The translations under genes and the position numbers were made by a program. Under the pieces are notes generated by a model. The model made no database searches and had not been told where the DNA came from. It saw only the letters and a program-made list of their open reading frames with translations. Positions 50,401 through 61,815 of a stretch of DNA of 64,000 nt are shown here, piece by piece. Within the stretch, counting starts at the first letter, position 1. Every line of letters begins with the position of its first letter. The DNA is taken from assembly GCA_013397795.1 (NCBI GenBank), contig VZTJ01005231.1, positions 330,256 through 394,255 of the forward strand, given 5' to 3'. The stretch comes from Orthonyx spaldingii (lineage: Eukaryota; Chordata; Aves; Passeriformes; Orthonychidae).

Positions 50401-51725
50401 CACCATCGTTTATAATGTAGAACTCCCTCCAAAATTAGCTTACACACTGATATAAATTGGTTTTCTTTGTGGTCTAAAATTGACTTGCAGTTCACTGCTT
50501 AGTCAGAAAATAGCTACTGAAAAGCCCTGGCCTCAGAGCTTTTGGACTGTAGACTCCTTTCATCATGTAAACAAATGCTTCAGATTTAAAGCTTTCCCAT
50601 AATTGTTATGCTAACCTTGGAGCGAAACCTCTCCATTTGCATTTGAAGGAGCTAAATATTAGGCAGGAAAGAAAGTGGTCTTTTTAAAAGCATGAGAAAA
50701 TGTTCCTTCTTTTAGGTCCTCAACCATCTGGGCAGGCCCTGCTCCTCTCTCTCTCTCTGGCAAAGGCAGAGAGAAGGAAAAGGGGCACGGATGGTGGTAA
50801 TCTTGCTGAAAGAGAATTAAGAAATTCCTTCAAAACATGAATGAATGAGACTTCCTATAGGGGAGGGGAGTCTGTGTTCCAAAGAGATGTGAGAGGTTGT
50901 AGGCAGGGGGGAGGGAACAGGGACACAAATACATCAGTGAGCTAGTGAGTGATGTAAGAAGCACCTATGTTTTATTATGGTTTTCCCTCAACATGTTCTG
51001 GAACCCAGAGCCAGATTTCTTTGTAGACCCGCGTGTGAACCCTGCAGTTAATAGGATGTTAATGTTTCCTCTTTCACCCGACTGAAGCTAGGAGTCTTTG
51101 ACTGCATGTGCATGCATACTCATATGTGCATATGTATTCAGGTGAGAGAATAACTATGTAGGGGGGAAAAAAAAAAAGAGCCACCCCAGGTTTCAGTCCC
51201 AGTTTTGTGATATGGGAATTTCATTAAGTATTTCAGCAAGGGCAAAAAGGATAACATTTGAATGAAAAAACCCACAGTTCTGAGATTTCTAGTAATACAG
51301 TTTAAATTAAAACAATTTCACAAGAGGAATCATTCCCCTTTTCAAACAGCTCTGTGTGAAGGGTCATCTCTGTCACTGCACAGGTCAAGAGATTACTCCA
51401 CTGACTGTTTAGAGTTAAATCTGTAATCAGTAGAATAAATATTTGATATTACCACAGTAAGCACGCAATAGCGAAAAACAAGACTGACAACCTTCTTAAA
51501 AATAATCTAGGCCAAATTATCTGCTGGCACAACTCTGCTCTTGAACTCATGCCAGCAGGGAGTTTGGTGTTACATTTTGAGCTGCTAGAGGAAGTTATCA
51601 CAACACATTTTCTCATGACAAAAACAAAAATAATTAATTGTACTGGAAGGAAATCGAGCAAGGATTAGTAGATTATCACACGCCAGAATGACCGAGTTTG
51701 TGCTAGCTGTGTTACTAGTTTCTGT

Positions 51726-51941
51726 CTATTTTCCATCCATTTCCTTACAGAGCAATGGATCCACATTCTCACTGAATTTTCTGTTAGCATCAGAAGCAAA
51801 CCAATGGTTGAACCAGCAAGTGAGATTTGCTGCATCCTGGTCATATATAACATGAGAAATAGATTTCCCTTGATATTTTCCGTTATTCTGATATTCAGGA
51901 CTGAATTTCAGTAAAGGTTGCAATTTATAAAGGGATGACAA
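51726..51941 (-). other. Unidentified 71-codon open frame, possible exon remnant
   Basis: The minus-strand translation reads like ordinary globular protein: mixed charged, aromatic and cysteine residues (for example SPEYQNNGKYQGKSISHVIY and NLTCWFNHWFASDANRKF) without low-complexity bias. The frame is closed by stops on both sides and has no ATG at its start. Within it, an acceptor-like ...TTCAG (minus strand, near 51895) and a donor core GTAAGG (near 51750) would define an internal exon of roughly 145 bases. I do not recognise the family. It could be a real exon, a pseudogene piece, an old transposon remnant or chance. Confidence 0.15.
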
Positions 51942-52508
51942 TCATGAAATACTACTTGCACATTTTACTCTTCAGATAAAATAATTGTTGTTTTTCATTC
52001 CAGACTGTACAGTGCCAAGCAAGAGATGTAGCTACTAAGAGGATTCCACAGCAATTTGCTGAAACTACAAGGAGTCCTTGTAAATGTGATTATGAACATG
52101 GGCTAGGCCCAGGAGGAAGGCAAGAGTCACCAAAACAGTAGCCCTGCATTCACAAGCATCATCTCTGTACTTGTGTACACAAAGTGTATGAGAAATTCAT
52201 CCCATAAAGGCCAAGGTATATAATGGGACTTAAACCTATTGCAATTCTAACTAGAGAGGTCAAACAAGAGACAAAAAGCAGGCAAGATCAAGCCTTGCCT
52301 TCACGTGCACAAGCACAGATTGTGTACTTCAAGTCTCCCAAAATTTTGCTCAGCAAGAAAGTAGTCAGATGTGAGGAAAACTAAGTATCATATATCCTAA
52401 ACAAAAATGCAGGCATTGTCACCAGGCCTTGGGACAAGTTCTCCTTTTTGTTAGCCAAAAAGCAAACTATGCCTTGTATCACTCCCAATGAAAAGAACAA
52501 CAAAATGG

Positions 52509-52524
52509 AAAAAAAAAAAAAAAA
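52509..52524 (+). repeat. Poly(A) homopolymer, about 16 nt
   Basis: An uninterrupted A run followed by GTGAT. No retroposed body or polyadenylation signal is recognised upstream. Confidence 0.85.
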
Positions 52525-55500
52525 GTGATATTTGATTAGATTTAATTGCCCTGTATGTTTTCCCTATCAAGACATTGAAGAGTGTCTTACAGGCTCCAGA
52601 CTCTTCTTTACTGTGGGTTGGAGTTTAACACTTTTTACTGAACACATTTGACTCCAGCAGCTCACTTCACAATTTATGAGAAAATAGACCCAAAGCATCT
52701 AAACCTTGATTTTTGTACTTATTTTATTCTGAGATTAATAGCAGAATGAAGAACCATGGTTTGCATCTATGTAGATTGTTTGTTGCCTGTACTAAGCAGT
52801 GTAAATGCACTCAAGCTACCATTTTTTCAGTTGTGCTATTGGCTGCAGACGTTCCATTTTTTTTGGATATGGCAGGGATGTAAAGTCAGCTCTGTCTCAT
52901 TTATGTTTCACCAACTTATTTTCAGGGGAAGCAGGGGAGGGAGGCAATAAATGCTTATTGTAGCAGTTGGGATCTACACACAGCAATACCTAATTCTGAT
53001 ATACCTGAGCCTCAGAGTTTATAGGGATGATATGAGTTTCTCTTTCTGTGCAAAGGGTCCCTTTTCTCTCAGATTGATGCAATCCTACCAATGCCTCCAA
53101 AAAGGTAAACATTTTTTAAAAAGCTAACAAGTGTTACCCATTTTTCAGAATGGCTTAGAAACTAGTTGAAATTAATTCAACATTTGTCAGCTGAATGATT
53201 GAAGTTTGTTTCCCGAACTGATAAACCATCACAAGCCCAAGAAGGAAGAAGCTAATAACTCAGTTGTCATTTCTTTTTAGTTCCTATTTCTTCCCAACTC
53301 TGTTTCTGATAGTTCTTGCCAGTTCTAGATCAAGGTACTGACAGTTCATCGCCCCCATGGTCATTAAGAAAGCCTTTGCTGTATTTGTTAATGTACAATA
53401 CCAGGCAAAATGGAAATTCCTTACTTCTTATACCAATACAGCAGTATTCTTCCACTGGATGTACTGTAATGAACCCATGGCTACGCATACACAGAAACCA
53501 TGGTCACTGGCCCAAAAGCAGGCCATTGCCTCCTAAAACATGTTTCTGCAATAACTCTGGCAGTCAGCATCACAGTCACGCTTCACACTGTCCTCTTTAG
53601 CCCACTAGGCTTCTTATCAGACCTACCATGGAACAGCTTTAGGCACAGACCAGCCTCTCCAGTGGCAGTGAGCTGATCCTCAGGCAATTAACCATTCCAT
53701 CCTCCACCTCTCTTTCCATCCGGGGATAGTTTTTCCCAGATGCATTAGCCAGATGCTCACAAACATAACAGATGCTCAGTTTGACTGGTTTTAACCCAAA
53801 AGATATAATTAGTGGCAGTTTAACATAAAGACCAAAGAATAAAAATTTTAACAAGATAGTTGAACATAATTACACTTAGATAAACACTGATGCTGAAACA
53901 TAGGGCTATGTGTGGTTGAAACCAGAATTTGCAACAGGCTTAAAATTGTCTTTGTTCCCAAACTGTTTTACCATCTTTCTCCCACTAGCAAGAGAAGGAT
54001 CATCTCCCCCCAAAGAAAAAAAAATACTGTCCTCATCAGGAAAGAAAGATTCTGAGTATAGTTCTTTTATAGAGAAGGTTGATTTTTACAACATGACTAT
54101 ACTCTTCATATAGTACCTAGTTGCTAACAAAGAGTCAAAGAACATTACTCCATTTCTGGGACTGATGTATTTTCAAAGCTTCAGTGGTGCAGCCAACACA
54201 CGATTCTGTTTGGACAAATCTGAACTCTACCACCATGTGCTTTCCCATGTAACTACTTCCTTTCTCAGTGTGTTGTACAGTTGCAACCTGACATCCTACA
54301 GGATTTCATTAGTGTATAGAATTTATATAGAGTTAGGTTGTTCTGTGAAACATATGATGAAAGAAGGAAACTCCAGTCAAAGCTGTCAAGCATTGCTGCT
54401 TCAAGATAGGCTCCAAGCTCTTTATCTTGATGACTAAAGCAAGCATCCCTTCCCAGAGATTGACCCTACCATACACTTCTTTTGCAGTCCCATCTTTAAG
54501 CAGCCAGAATATGTTAGTTTTGCATAGATCCTAATTAAGAATGAATTTAACAACAGACTTTGGAATGTATTTAGAGTTCTCACATGAATTTTTTAGATAT
54601 GCTTGATGCCAAATGCTCAGTGTGGCATAACACACCCAGTAGGACTTACACCTTTAAACTCATGCATTTCTGAAAACAACATGAGTGTATTTTTGAATTT
54701 AAGCCTGACACCCATCATCTTTTACAGAAAAGGTTCCTACAGGGTTTTTAATATACAGAGCAAATGGCAGACAACAATCAAAATCCCTGTTGCTATTATA
54801 GGTGACGGACTCATGTTGTCTAGCACTTGGCAGCTATCATAGAAGGAAAGGGACATAATTATACACACTTGAGGTTTCATTTCCTTCACAAGCACCCTTC
54901 ATTAGCACTCTGGTAAATATACTTGCACATCTTCAGGAAGGCAAACACTGCTTTTTGCAGGATGCCTCATCAATGCACTAATTTGTGGTGGCAAAACACA
55001 TAGCAAATAATTTATCAGCTTTTCTGTGGTCTCTCCATACACTGGGGAAGCCATGTGCCAGCTATTACCACATTATGTGTTGATAGCAAGGGCCAATATG
55101 ATTTCATATAGCCTGGATTTTTTTGTTCTCTTCTTTAAAACATAAAGACTCAAACTCTGCTACTGACTTTCCTTTATCCTAGGGCAACACTTTTGATCCC
55201 CTTCTCCTCACGTATAGTTTGTATGTTCTTTGGAGCAGGAATGTTTCTGTATGGCACTTCCCAAAAAAGGATTTTCCTGTAAATGTCTCAGGGAGTCAGC
55301 TCTGAACTACTGACACAATTTCCTTTCCTGTCTGCTGCAGCCTTCATGTGTGACAACAGGCAGGTCAGTAAAGCCATCCACACCTCATTTAGACTCTGTG
55401 TCTAAAAGGGACAGAGAGAAGCATGATGCATACTGTCCCATCAGTTATACAATTCACAAAGATAATTTGTTTGCTGTGGTTTCTTGGAGACTGGGAAAAC

Positions 55501-56475
55501 TCAGGCGCTAAAATCCCATTCTTATTAACACTTCACTCAGTAGTTCCTCCCTGGCCCTTTCTAAAGCTTGAAAACAGATTTTTATGATGTTACTGACTTA
55601 CAGATTTTTACTTTATAGACTGTTTTGCCAAGCTGCAACACAGTAAGATTTCAGGGAGACATGCTATCATCCCATGCATTCTCTGATACCTCTCAAAAAT
55701 CCTTCTCACATGTAAAATGCAGGTACTACCCTCCTCCCTCTCACACACAGACAGCATTGACATTTTCAGACAGTAATATTATTTTCTCTTTTACCATTCC
55801 ATTTTCCTGCTAAAGCCTCTGTAAAGTTTTGGGACATCACCAGGCTTATAGAAGCAGCCACTTTCTCCTCTCTCTGCTCCTGTTCTCTGTTCATTCATAA
55901 ATTCAGAAGTACCCTGCACAACACAAGATCCTTTTGTGGGTAATGTGATGTACATATCATTGCATTAGCCATATTTACAAAGCTATAAGCAAATTATGTT
56001 TTGCATCATAGCCGTGAAGACAAATATAGTAATAGAATCAGGTACCTTTCCAACCAGATGGAAATTTGCTAATGCAATAGGAAGTTGCTTATTAAATACA
56101 ATGAACTTCTGGTGTCAGGAAATATAAACTGCAAGCATCATCAGGTGAAGGGAAAATGGCTACTGTAACGATCCTACACACAGATACATAAATTCATCCT
56201 GGTTAGAAAAAACCTCAGTCAATACTTAGACCCTCCTAAATGGGGTTGTTATTTGTAATTTTTTTTTAATACACATCACAAACTGCTAAAGAAAAGACTG
56301 TTGTCATCTTTTCACAAGTGGAAAAAGAAGCTATTATGCAAGTCCTGACTTTATATCAATGGAATGAAGAACAAATCCTTTAAAGCACTCTGACATTAGC
56401 ATTCTACTGAAATGTTCTAGACCTTTCAAGCAGTAATATGATCTGGGACAGGCTGTACCAATATTTTTAACAAGC

Positions 56476-56498
56476 CTTGGTCTAACACCTAGACCAAG
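56476..56498. other. Perfect 9-bp inverted repeat
   Basis: CTTGGTCTA and TAGACCAAG flank a 5-base loop (ACACC). It is a hairpin-capable palindrome. One or two such structures are expected by chance in a window this size. Confidence 0.6.
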
Positions 56499-56761
56499 TG
56501 AATGGTGCTTTTCCATAATTTTTGAGAAATTGCATCAAGAACATGCAAGCTGCAAACAACCAGAGCAAGACAATTAGCAATGCATTTGTTGATATTGGGA
56601 GAAAAGTTCTTTCAATAGAAGTAATCAAATCCAGGATGGCAATTAAAGAACTGCCTAACTTATTGATTACTCTGTGCAAACTGGTCACTGAGCAGTTACT
56701 GAGTAGTTCCAGCTCACTATGCCTTGCAAGGACAGGTAAGGACACAGGCTCAAAAACCTAA
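56482..56761. other. Segment open on both strands, no gene confirmed
   Basis: The plus strand is open for 79 codons (56522-56761) and the minus strand for 87 codons (56745-56482) over the same DNA. The minus translation has a long hydrophobic stretch (NALLIVLLWLFAACMFLMQF) of membrane-span length. The plus frame contains a perfect splice-donor match, CAG|GTAAGG, with GT at 56736-56737. No convincing acceptor, start codon or known family supports either strand, and dual openness often arises by chance. Confidence 0.12.
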
Positions 56762-59700
56762 AATTTTTCACCTTCCCCTGTAACGTACATCATCCTCAAA
56801 ATGGACTCATCACAACAAGGCTGCATAAATGGATACATTCAAAACATAGAACCATGCTGAAGCTCCAGAAGAGCAAGTTACTTTCATTTAGGTGCACAAA
56901 ACCAATTCACTGAAAAATGCCTGGATGAGAACATCTGGGCTTGAACTACTTGAAGAAGTATTCTGCCACTGAGAGGCACCAAAAAGGATTAAGTAATTCC
57001 TGTTAAAATAGTCCTCCTGGGTGCCTGGATAAAAGGCCCTGTGAGGTACAAACTAGGACAGTGGTGTTCCATTATTAAGGCTCCACCACTGTTTCTTCTT
57101 AATGGGTACTTAGCAATTTTCTGTTTCTGTTCTTGAAAATTTTGTTTCAGCTGTGCTCCAAACAGGAAATATTTGCAGTGTGGATTTTCTAAGGGTTGTT
57201 CTGGCTTTTAGAGGTTAAACAAAGCAAGAATTTTTTTGTTCTTGGTTGCAAACAGCAGCATACAGTCCATTCAGCATTTCTGCACAATAACTCACCTACT
57301 TTCTTCATAAAACAAATTAACATAACAAATCAATATTCAGAGGGGGTTTTGTTTTGTGCCAGTTTTAAGTGACAGAACTGCTTGCTTTTCCTGTCAGAAG
57401 AATTCTAGCAGAAGCGTGCATTTTCAGTCCAAGAAGCTGTCACATCAGCATATTTCGGGGAGATGATAGATGTTAGCTCGTACGCCTTCTCATCCTTCTC
57501 TGAGAACTCAACACAACAGCCTGCTGCCCACCACAGTAACCTAAGAGATAAAACACAGAACAGCACTTACAGAATGAGAGGGCTTTGGAAGCAAAGCCAA
57601 ATTAAAAAGACACACACAATGAGACTATAGCTGAGCATCGAAGTGCAACATCATAGCAGGTAATAAAGCAGAAAACAACATCCTGGTAACACAACTATCC
57701 TGCTCCTATAGCCAGCTTAACCTAACCTATGCAGCACAGTACTTTTTGGGCTTGCTGTAGGAGGCTCAGGCTCAAAGACCCACCTCCTTAAATCAAAACT
57801 ATCATTAGTAAGTATAGAGCGTTTTCTGACTTAACTGCATAGGAACTGTAGCCTAAAAAATGCATAAGCATAGGTTACAAAAACACCACATGCAGTACTG
57901 TCATGGGAATGAAGAGGTGTCTGTTGCATTTGCTCACTGCAGTGGACTAACTGGGATCCACTGAGGATTAAAGGGACCAAATAGCTGTGAACCCTAATGC
58001 TATGAAATCCAAGGCCATATAGTTCAGGGCTAATGCCATTCTTGAGACTACAGGTTTATCATTAGGAAAGGACAAGGAAGAGAACCTGGTGAAACTGGAT
58101 GACCACTGGATGAAAACAAGCAACCCTTGCCATAGGGCAACAAAAAGGAAATGGAATCCTATGGAGTTTTAATGAAAAAAAAAATCAGTGAGATCTCTCT
58201 CAAATGCTAATCTCCAATTTCACCTGTTCAAGAAAGGATCATTAAAACACCTGTGGTAATGCACTGAAAAAATTCCAGTGTAGAATTGGACTGCTAGAGG
58301 GTAAGAATACTTTGGAGAAGAGGCCAGAATGCATTGGTAACCACTAGAACAACCTTGAAGAGATATATCCAGCTGAAGTCCAGCTATGAGACCACCAGTA
58401 AACTGTCCTGCACTGTATGGGCAAGCCTTGCCCTTTAAAGGTTTCCTTTACAGAAATACTAACACAGACACATGGTCACTAAAACAAGCATTCTTCACAT
58501 GCACATTAGTATCAGATTGACTACTTGCATCACTGGGTTGGTATACAAGACAATTTTCCTCTGGACACAAGATTCAGGCTATGCAAACATGTAGGCATCA
58601 ACAAGGTTTCAAACCTCCAAAACATTGCAACATGCCTCTACTTCCTCTTGGAAATTCTTTTCCTAAAGCAAGCATAACACGTTTCTTTGTGTTAGCTTAT
58701 GCCCACCTTCACCTGTGGAGGTATGTTTGTGCAGAGAGAGAAAAGACTTCATGGCAGCTTGTGTGGAAAAACACATTTAGCTTTTCCTTATTAAACAAGT
58801 CCATTAAAATTATCCCAAAGGTGAACATTCTGTGCTACTACTGGAAGATTGTTGCACCAGGATTTCAAATCCAGTGTTATCATTATGAAAAGAAATTCCA
58901 GAAAGCTAGCAAAAACATAGCTTAACCAAGCAGGCTTTCTTTTACTCATAGCTGCAAAATCAATAATGGAGAAAATGAAAATAACTCCAAAGTCAGTCTT
59001 CTGTATGTCATGCTATTCTCTTTTTTTTTTTTTCAAAGCTAGCAAAAGGTTCAATAAATTCAATAATTTTTAAAAAGGGAGTTGCTTATAATTACTACAG
59101 TATTAAAGAAATATATTTCACTTTGTATGGCTTGAAATTTTGACATCATTCTTGGCTTCAGTATCATACCCAATTAGAAATCCCCAGAAAAGTGGGAACG
59201 ACAAGAGCCATTAAATGTGTCACAACACAGGGTGAAGGGAAGAAGTGCTGGAAGTGGAGGCTTTTCAAAGTAAGCATAGGAAATTGTGCTGCACAATGAG
59301 TGCAGAATATGTTTTTTTCTCTTCCCCCCCAGCCCCAGCCTCCACCTCCTGCCCTGCTCCTCATGACATACACACACATTTTATGGCCTAAGAGCCAACG
59401 CAAAAGGGTGTGTTCTTTCAGGTTTATAGCCTTGACTAATGGAATTGCTCTAAATAACATTTTGATCTTGTAAGGTCATGCAGAGTGCTATACCTTTCCT
59501 TTAATGATTCAGGTCTGGACCAAGCATTTCCCAGAATTGAGATGGTAATGAAGTCATTAGTTTCTTCCTACTTGAAGCTCTGGCTAGGAAAGGGAATTCT
59601 ATGGGTAAAGTCTGAGAGGGTCTTTTTCATAAAGCTCATACCCAGCTGAGCTGTAACACCTGTTACATTTTCCCAGGAGCCTGAGCTGCAGAGCATTTCC

Positions 59701-60876
59701 AATCTATTTGCTCTTCTTCTCCTACAGCACATTGACAAAAGCTGGGGGAATGGGTTTTCTAAGGGAGTGCTAATTGAAAAAAAAAAAAAATCTATGCCTG
59801 GTGCAAATGTTAACTCGCATCCTAGCTAAGATACTGATGATTATTTCCTTGTCTTTGAAAATACAAGCCATTCCAGACTGCATTTAAATTAAAAATGCAC
59901 ATTTGAAATAGGTTCTTCAATAATTCCTCACCTTTTATGTATGATATAAAGGATGAAGAATTACTCTGAAAAAAAACCGCACTATTGAAAACAGGCCTTT
60001 ATGCTGTTTTTGATACTAAAATACAGTCACTGTTCAGTAGAGAAACACAGCACTAAGCACATGTCAATAAATATAGAACTAACAATTGTGTATGTATTTT
60101 TACAAATAATAGTTCTCAGAGAAACATTTTAAAAATATGGTTTCAAAAGCAAAGAGAACAATAAACCTAAATGAGCAAAATCCACCACTGAGTATCTATG
60201 GGGAGAGGTGTGCTATTTGTTCATTTGGGGCAGCAATATGCTTAAGAAAATTCCAAATCACTCAAGAACAACACATCCACAAGTTAGATTCAAAACTGAT
60301 ATAGACTTAGCAACCAGCAAATGTATTGCTTTGCTTTTACCAGTTGTTTTGCCACTGGTACCTTCTCAGACATCCCTCCAAAGTAAGCCCATTTATAAAT
60401 CATGTTTTACAAAGCAGACTCAGGTATTCCAATGCATTTTGGTCTTGCCAGCTAATTAGCACACATGCATACACACAGAGTAATAGAGAGCATCAGAAAG
60501 AAAACCAGTAAGAGACATTCTTCGACTAAGGAATCTGTTCCTTCTACCAGATCAAAATAATGCAGCCCTACTGAGCACCTGAACAAGCCACAAAAATCAG
60601 CTTTTCTCAGTTGTGAAGGTATGGTCTAACGGTAGGACACACTTCTCTTTTTGCTGCAGACCTATGTGGCTGTTGCTGTGAGCACTTTGCTTTATAGTCA
60701 GAGACAGAATGAGATTCTAAAGAAATGTCTAAGAGTATCCCCAGTGTCCTAAACATAACGCTGAGGCTTCAATATGCCTGGAGTCAGACTATTCTGTTGC
60801 ATTGCACTTTTTTCCCCTCACTTTTCTCTGAAAAGCAGTTCTGAAAAGCCTCTAAAAATGACTGGAGTTTTCAGCT

Positions 60877-60956
60877 GGGTTTTTTATTGTTTGGAGGTTT
60901 TTTGGGATGGATATTTTTTGGTTTTTTGGTCTGTTTTATTTGATTTTTGTTTTTAG
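60877..60956 (+). repeat. T/G-rich low-complexity tract
   Basis: About 80 bases of T runs (4-6 long) separated by GG or GGG. It is the longest of several such tracts in the window and is probably decayed simple sequence. Confidence 0.75.
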
Positions 60957-61596
60957 TTCTACAACATATTGCACAAATGTATAAACAAATGGGATATGGT
61001 ATGGAAATTCTTGAGCATCTTCCCAACATTTAGGAAGTCCATATGCAAGAAAGAAGAGGCATACCACTAAAGTATAAAAATAATCTAGCATTTTTAATAA
61101 AACAGAGGATGTAGTCAAGAAAGAATACTACCCATCCTCATTTTTATTATTGATATGGTAAAATATCACACTAGAAACAAGTAACACATTGATTATGAAA
61201 AGCTAAAGTAGGGACTTTCTTATGCTTTTCCCCCTGAAACATCAAGCCAAGTTATTATTGTTTTTTTTCTAATATTAAAAATCTAAATGAAGTAACTGGA
61301 AAGCAGGGAATTATTACACACTAACTTCTGATCATTTTTCTGACAGACCACAGCATGCTTACCTTTCTGATTTGTCCAGTCTATTCTACACAGCCGAGAG
61401 GAGTAACTTTGCTGCCAGGTTTTATCACAAAGGCCCTGTTATTTTCCCAGTAAAATAAAGTCAAACTGCTTTCTGTTGATGGTTATACACCCAAAATCAT
61501 TGGATATAATCACACTATGTAACAAACCTACTTTTACTTTCTTTTGCCTTTACTTTTAGTCAGCCCCAGGAAGGCAGTTGATCTTGCCATATCAGA

Positions 61597-61815
61597 GAGT
61601 CATAGAATCTTTAAGGCCAGAAAAAGCTCTAAGATGATCAAGTCCATTAACCTCACACTGCCATGTTCCCCACTAAACCATGGCCTCATGTGCCACATTT
61701 ACACATCTTCTGAACACTCCAGGAATGGTGACCCACCACTTCCCTGGGCAGTCTGTTCCAAAGCCTGAATACCCTTTTATTGAACAATTTTTTCTTAATA
61801 TTCAATCAAAAACAT
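61597..61815 (-). mobile_element. CR1 LINE fragment, 3' end (5'-truncated)
   Basis: The plus strand starts with the reverse complement of the terminal motif (GTCATAGAATCTTTAAGGCC) and continues with the familiar CR1 tail order: GCTCTAAGATGATCAAGTCC, CCCACTAAACCATGGCCTC, GTGCCACATTTACACATCTT, GAACACTCCAGGAATGGTGA, CTTCCCTGGGCAGTCTGTTC and TTTTTTCTTAATATTCAATC. The element is therefore on the minus strand. About 215 bases remain, all 3' UTR and the extreme ORF end. The wording of the blocks (ACTAAACCATG, GTGCCACAT.TACAC) differs from the copies at 27.5 and 43.5 kb, so it belongs to a different CR1 subfamily. It is inactive. Confidence 0.95.

Larger units (their letters stand above)
49711..61596. 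other. Unique DNA, no confirmed gene
   Basis: About 12 kb without a recognised transposon. G-rich and A-rich tracts at 50.29-50.40 kb are listed separately. A short CT repeat lies at 50745-50758. Two open frames of interest (51726-51941 minus; 56482-56761 both strands) have their own entries. Other frames up to 114 codons (58581-58925) have no domain. The block at 50560-50680 is AT-balanced with an octamer-like ATTTGCAT and could be regulatory, which I cannot test. Confidence 0.5.

Noticed and set aside
51103..51135. Alternating purine-pyrimidine stretch (GCATGTGCATGCAT and CATATGTGCATATG), considered as Z-DNA
   Set aside because: The alternation is short and interrupted, and mostly AT/TG rather than CG, so Z-DNA potential is weak.
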